Assembly (NCBI GenBank): GCA_035654795.1
Contig: DASRWC010000028.1
Location: forward strand, 1 to 17,971
Source of the DNA: JAAYLC01 sp035654795
GTDB lineage: Bacteria; Bacteroidota; Bacteroidia; Flavobacteriales; Flavobacteriaceae
Direction: 5' to 3'
Length of the DNA stretch: 17,971 nucleotides
Positions 13,896-17,971 of this stretch are shown piece after piece; positions within the stretch are counted from its first letter, which is position 1; every line of letters begins with the position of its first letter. The notes below the pieces were generated by a model that was not told the origin of the DNA, ran no database searches, and saw nothing but the letters and a program-made list of their open reading frames with translations. Made by a program: the position numbers and the translations under genes.

Positions 13896-16034
13896 ATGAA
13901 ATGCTATCAGTTTCTCTTTATTTTCTTCGTCTTGTTCTGTAGGTTCAGCTTCTCGCAGCAGAAGGAAACTGTTAATCTGGACAGCATTCAAGATTTAAAT
14001 CCGGTGATTCTCACTGCACAATACCGACCACAGTCGGTAGACAAATCCATTTTTGAAGTAGATGTACTGACGCAATCAGATATCCAAAAAATGGCCGGAA
14101 ATACATTGGATGATGTGCTGAAACAAACGCTGAATCTGAACGTAATTCCTAACTCAGGTGAGGGGAGAAGCGGCATTCAGCAATTCGGATTTAATTCGGA
14201 ATATGTGAAAATTCTGATTGACGGGGTGCCGTTTATCGGTGATGAAGGTTTCGGAAATGCTATCGATATTTCTCAAATCAACATTGATGATATCGAACAA
14301 ATTGAGATTGTAGAAGGTGCTATGGGCGTGCAATATGGAGCTAATGCAGTCACCGGAGTGGTGAACATTATAACCAAAAAATCTTCCCGTCACAAATGGA
14401 ATCTTACGCCTTATATTCAGGAAGAAACCTTGGGAAGCGAATACAACTGGTCTGATAAAGGAAGACATATCCAATCCTTTAAAGTCGGCTATAATTTTTC
14501 CGATTCTTGGTATGGTGAAATCTCTTTTATAAGAAATGATTTTCGCGGATTTTATGGTCAAAAGAACGGCAGGTATTTTTATAATCCACAAGATCCAAAT
14601 GATAAAACCCGTGGCTATGATTGGCTTCCAAAAATGCAACATACAGGAAAAACACTTTTAAATTACAACGGAAAAAAATTCAGAGCCTTCTATAAATTTG
14701 AATATTTCAATGAACGTACCGATAGTTATGCAAATCAGGTGCGACTGAATCTTCACGGACCTACTCAAACCGTGGATCCTACTGCCAACGATCGTGTTTT
14801 TAGAACAGACCGACAGTATCATCACGTCAACCTGACCGGCGACTGGCAGGAGATGAATTATTCAATTTCTGTCTCCTATCAGGAACAAGTAAGAAATAGA
14901 GAAGGATTTACAAGAAAGCTCTTAACCGGCGAAAAAAACAATGTAGAGCGCTATGACTACAACACCCGAAAAGGACTTTTCTCCCGGGGAACATTAAACG
15001 AATTCCTAAAATCTAATTGGATTTCAACGGAAGCGGGATATGAAATAACAGTTGATCGGGGAGAGGCGAGCGGACTTTCAGAACAAAATACAGGAACAGA
15101 TACGCAACTCCGTGAAGTGAATTCTTTTAGCGGATTTTTGTCCACAGAACTTATCGCCTCTAAAAAACTATCCTTTCGCCCGGGAATTCGTTACACCACA
15201 TCCAATGTTTTCAGGGATCAGATTGCCCTTTCTCTCAGCAGTAAACTTGATTTTAATAACGGTTACCAACTTCGTGCTGTATTAGGAACTGCACCAAAAT
15301 TGCCAAACTTTGAGGAACTTTATTTCTATATGGTAGATTCAAATCACGATGTGCGAGGAAATCAGAATCTGAAACCGGAAAAAGGAAGATCTGTGTTCCT
15401 TCACCTGAAAAAGCGCTTTGCAACCAAAAACAATGTACTCTCTTATCAGCCAAAATTTTCAGTGTGGTATCTGGACGTAGAGGATAAAATTGACTTAATT
15501 GTTGCCAATCCCAGTCCGCTGTCTTTCCAATATGCCAATATCGACACCTATAAAACTTGGGGAGTGGCTTTCAGGAATAAAATATACTACAAACAATTCT
15601 CGGCGGGAATCGGTATTGCGCTCAACGGCGAATCGAAAATATTAAACAGTTCGAACGAATTTGATGACGATTTCCTGTATTCCATGCAACTCTCAGGACA
15701 GTTCTCTTATTCCATCTCAAAATGGAAAACATCGATCTCTGCCTACTACAAATACAATGGAAAGCAATACCAATTTGTACTTGCTCCGGACGATTTTGGA
15801 GAAGCAACGATCACCAAAGACAAACAAGATGCATATAGCTGGCTTGATTTATCAGCCCGGAAAACCTTTTGGAACGATCAATTCGAACTTTCATTAGGAG
15901 CAAGAAACTTACTTGACGTTAAGGAAATTAAAACCACATCCACATCCGGAGCAGGTCATAGCAGCAACTCACCTATGATGCTTGGATATGGACGTTCCTA
16001 CTTTTTGAAATTCCTATACAACATAAATTTTTGA
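13896..16034 (+). CDS. TonB-dependent outer-membrane receptor (HmuR-like context)
   Basis: TonB-dependent receptors use TonB-coupled energy to import ligands such as heme, iron-siderophores or vitamin B12 across the outer membrane. The 712-residue product has a signal peptide (MKCYQFLFIFFVLFCRFSFSQ), a plug domain at about 45-160 (VLTQSDIQKMAGNTLDDVLKQTLNLNV, YVKILIDGVPFIGDEG, IEQIEIVEGAMGVQYGANAVTGVVNIITKK), then a 22-strand barrel (to 712) with RPGIRYTT and NQNLKPEKG segments and a final FLKFLYNINF strand ending in Phe, needed for BAM insertion. There is no N-terminal carboxypeptidase-like domain, so it is not a SusC-type receptor. A HmuY-family gene follows after only 2 nt, as in heme-uptake loci, and an araC gene is divergent. 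Ligand is inferred as heme or a similar compound; not shown. Confidence 0.92.
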   Translation: MKCYQFLFIFFVLFCRFSFSQQKETVNLDSIQDLNPVILTAQYRPQSVDKSIFEVDVLTQSDIQKMAGNTLDDVLKQTLNLNVIPNSGEGRSGIQQFGFNSEYVKILIDGVPFIGDEGFGNAIDISQINIDDIEQIEIVEGAMGVQYGANAVTGVVNIITKKSSRHKWNLTPYIQEETLGSEYNWSDKGRHIQSFKVGYNFSDSWYGEISFIRNDFRGFYGQKNGRYFYNPQDPNDKTRGYDWLPKMQHTGKTLLNYNGKKFRAFYKFEYFNERTDSYANQVRLNLHGPTQTVDPTANDRVFRTDRQYHHVNLTGDWQEMNYSISVSYQEQVRNREGFTRKLLTGEKNNVERYDYNTRKGLFSRGTLNEFLKSNWISTEAGYEITVDRGEASGLSEQNTGTDTQLREVNSFSGFLSTELIASKKLSFRPGIRYTTSNVFRDQIALSLSSKLDFNNGYQLRAVLGTAPKLPNFEELYFYMVDSNHDVRGNQNLKPEKGRSVFLHLKKRFATKNNVLSYQPKFSVWYLDVEDKIDLIVANPSPLSFQYANIDTYKTWGVAFRNKIYYKQFSAGIGIALNGESKILNSSNEFDDDFLYSMQLSGQFSYSISKWKTSISAYYKYNGKQYQFVLAPDDFGEATITKDKQDAYSWLDLSARKTFWNDQFELSLGARNLLDVKEIKTTSTSGAGHSSNSPMMLGYGRSYFLKFLYNINF

Positions 16035-16036
16035 TT

Positions 16037-17461
16037 ATGAAGGTGTTCCTTATCAGACTATCACTTTTTCTAAGTATTTTTGTATTAATCGGCTGTGATA
16101 AAGATGATTACCCCGGAAAGAAGGATTTTGTAGTGGCTTTTGAAAATCCGTCTGAACAATTTTCGGGAGAAGAATCTTTCAAAAATATCCGTCTTGTTTT
16201 TTCACAGGCTGCACCGGAAAGTGGTGTGATTACTTTAAAAATTACTTCCGAAAATCTTTTTTATGGAGCAGAAGCCGATTTTACGACAGAACCCGAAGCT
16301 GTAAACGGAATCATTCAAATACCCGTTGTGAAAGGCAGTGCCGAATCCTTTCTAAAACTGAACAAGTTCGCTGAAATTTTGCCGGGAGAAGAAAAAGGAT
16401 TGCAATTGGAAATTGAATCTGTGGCACTTCAGAAATTTCATGCCTTCGCTCAAGGAAATACGGAAACCATCATTTCTTTTTCTGAAACCGCCGCACTGGG
16501 AGGAGCGATGAATCCTGAAGTTGGTGGACCGAATCAACCCAACCAGGTTTATGTCAATTTAAACACCAAATCCGAAACCAAAATACGTCGTGATACCTGG
16601 GATTTCGGGTTTTACAGCGGAGATGATTTTCATGTAAAACTGAACAGTTCATTATACATGTTCGCACGTCCGCTGAGCTTTTATGATATCGATGATGTTC
16701 GCGAGGCAGATGTTGTTGCACTGAAACCCTGGATGAACTTTTTGCTTGCCGGATCTGAAAAATTTATGGACCACCCGAGTGGCGATCTGAATAAATTAGC
16801 TATAAAACCAATTGCTGAAAGTGATGATGAGAATCCGGTTTACCTGGTAAAAATGGGCAATGAAATCGGAACCGATATACCTGCTCCCGGAAGTGTGGCA
16901 GTGGCCGGAAAAGACCGAGGATGGAAAAAAATACGCATTCTCAGACGTGGAAATGACTACCTGTTTCAATATGCGGATGTCAATAGTAATTCACATCACG
17001 AGGTTTTGATTTCAAAAGAAGATACTTTCAATTTTACGTTTTTCAGCATTTCGAATGGAAAGGTCTCTGTCGAACCCGCACGCCAAAACTGGACGTTGAA
17101 TTTTACAGTCACCATGGAAATTGAACCTCTGCCTGAAGGTCCTGATACTGCCTATGGTTTTTCAGATTATGTGAAAATAAATTCTTTGGGAAATGTAAAG
17201 GCGTATCGGGTCTCTACTTCAGATTATACCTATACCGATTTTGCAGAGAATCAAATTGAAGAAAGTAAATTCAGCGCCGATGAGCGCATAATCGGAAGCA
17301 GCTGGCGCAAAGCTACTCCGCCGGAGAGGGAATTGATCACGGATATCTTCTATGTAATTAAGGATGCACAAAACCATTATTATAAGTTGCGCTTCACAGC
17401 CCTTGAAAATGAAAACGGTTTGCGCGGCTATCCGGCATTTGAATACAAACTTTTAAAATAA
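16037..17461 (+). CDS. HmuY-family surface lipoprotein with N-terminal Calx-beta-like region
   Basis: I choose the ATG at 16037, two nt after the receptor stop; an upstream in-frame TTG at 16031 overlaps that stop. The 474-residue product starts MKVFLIRLSLFLSIFVLIGC, a lipoprotein signal with Cys20, followed by DKDD, which fits the acidic lipoprotein export signal that sends Bacteroidota lipoproteins to the cell surface. Residues about 30-145 read like a Calx-beta-type domain (F-E-N ... VITLKITSENLFYGAEADFTTEPE ... GLQLEIES). From about 165 the HmuY pattern appears: VYVNLNTKSETKIRRDTWDFGFYSG, and near the end HYYKLRFTALENENGLRGYPAFEY. HmuY binds heme for HmuR in Porphyromonas gingivalis; it is only about half this length. 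Heme-ligand residues are not evident, so the ligand is open. Confidence 0.88.
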   Translation: MKVFLIRLSLFLSIFVLIGCDKDDYPGKKDFVVAFENPSEQFSGEESFKNIRLVFSQAAPESGVITLKITSENLFYGAEADFTTEPEAVNGIIQIPVVKGSAESFLKLNKFAEILPGEEKGLQLEIESVALQKFHAFAQGNTETIISFSETAALGGAMNPEVGGPNQPNQVYVNLNTKSETKIRRDTWDFGFYSGDDFHVKLNSSLYMFARPLSFYDIDDVREADVVALKPWMNFLLAGSEKFMDHPSGDLNKLAIKPIAESDDENPVYLVKMGNEIGTDIPAPGSVAVAGKDRGWKKIRILRRGNDYLFQYADVNSNSHHEVLISKEDTFNFTFFSISNGKVSVEPARQNWTLNFTVTMEIEPLPEGPDTAYGFSDYVKINSLGNVKAYRVSTSDYTYTDFAENQIEESKFSADERIIGSSWRKATPPERELITDIFYVIKDAQNHYYKLRFTALENENGLRGYPAFEYKLLK

Positions 17462-17483
17462 TTAATACCACAAACTATACATT

Positions 17484-17971
17484 ATGAATAAATTCGCCTT
17501 TTTTATTGCCTGCTTACTTCTTTCCGGAGTGGCATTTTCCCAGGAACAGGTCGTAAACTTATCACATCAACCCGGATATTCTCAGGAAGTTTATTTTCAT
17601 TTTGAAACTGAAGCGGTTCATAGCATTGCTGTAAACAGTTGGGAACTTGCTTTTAACCGTACCGGATTCCGAGATTTGGGAACACGAATCAACGACGGTC
17701 TGGAAATTGAGGTGTATGAAATGTCTCTTAATCCCGATGATTATGATGCTGTTACTCCAAATGATATAACGGAAAACACACCGCGCTGGTACAATAGTGA
17801 CTCGCAGTGGGATATTGGAGCTTTTGATCAACGTACTGATCCGAATAATCCATTCTTCTATGGTTGGGGCATTTATAATCCCGCAACACACCACATAGAT
17901 GGAGTGGCAACCTATATTCTAAAATATCCTGACAATACTTTCAAAAAATTCATGATTGAAGACTTTATGCA
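17484..17971 (+). CDS. Secreted HmuY-like protein (partial, cut by window end)
   Basis: An open frame from ATG 17484 runs off the window without a stop (162 codons plus 2 nt). It begins with a signal peptide, MNKFAFFIACLLLSGVAFSQ, with cleavage likely after AFS, and has no lipobox Cys. Residues about 35-90 resemble the preceding lipoprotein: VYFHFETEAVHSIAVNSWELAFNRTG versus VYVNLNTKSETKIRRDTWDFGFYSG, both with the HmuY W-[DE]-x-[AG]-F motif, then RINDGLEIEVYEMS. Thus it appears to be a second, secreted member of the HmuY-like group. The gap from the lipoprotein stop is 22 nt, so it belongs to the operon. In flavobacteria such proteins often end in a type IX secretion sorting domain; that end is outside the window and this is a prediction. 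Confidence 0.8.
   Translation, partial: MNKFAFFIACLLLSGVAFSQEQVVNLSHQPGYSQEVYFHFETEAVHSIAVNSWELAFNRTGFRDLGTRINDGLEIEVYEMSLNPDDYDAVTPNDITENTPRWYNSDSQWDIGAFDQRTDPNNPFFYGWGIYNPATHHIDGVATYILKYPDNTFKKFMIEDFM

Noticed and set aside
13896..16034. SusC/SusD-type polysaccharide locus
   Set aside because: The receptor lacks the N-terminal carboxypeptidase-like domain and SusC length, and the next gene is HmuY-like rather than SusD.

Overview
The window looks like a chromosomal segment from a Bacteroidota bacterium of the class Flavobacteriia, probably a Chryseobacterium or Weeksellaceae relative. Evidence for this: the gene order dapA ... bamD-rpoZ-coaBC-DUF4835/porD-recN-fabI, low to moderate GC, Bacteroidota-type promoter boxes (TAnnTTTG) in front of most transcription units, very few Shine-Dalgarno sequences, and the TonB receptor/HmuY pair at the right end. 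All gene names come from reading the translated sequences; no database was searched.

Left part (1-7054, all on +). It begins with the 3' end of dapA. Next is a compact type II toxin-antitoxin pair, a DUF1778/TacA-like ribbon-helix-helix antitoxin followed by a GNAT acetyltransferase toxin with a 4-nt ATGA overlap, which sits between dapA and the core cell-envelope cluster. The core cluster is bamD (outer-membrane assembly lipoprotein), rpoZ (RNA polymerase omega), coaBC (coenzyme A synthesis), a DUF4835/PorD-family secreted protein, recN (DNA break repair) and fabI (enoyl-ACP reductase). Intrinsic terminators lie after rpoZ, after recN and probably after fabI.

Middle (7055-12586). A 393-nt gene-free stretch carries degenerate copies of an interspersed repeat. 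On the minus strand follow a membrane-anchored GH25 lysozyme-like protein, a Y-family DNA polymerase (dinB) with a good internal promoter that fixes its start, and a long MscS-family mechanosensitive channel with a periplasmic coiled coil. A single-cysteine thioredoxin-fold protein on + ends at a bidirectional terminator shared with the convergent araC gene.

Right part (12587-17971). An AraC-family regulator (-) is divergent from an operon (+) made of a TonB-dependent receptor, a large HmuY-family surface lipoprotein with a Calx-beta-like front part and a C-DKDD surface-export signal, and a third, secreted HmuY-like protein cut by the window end. Together these look like a regulated outer-membrane uptake locus for heme or a similar ligand, with one anchored and one secreted binding protein. 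A tandem 12-bp motif spaced 21 bp apart, just before the araC start, is a candidate operator. This locus is the most interesting part of the window.
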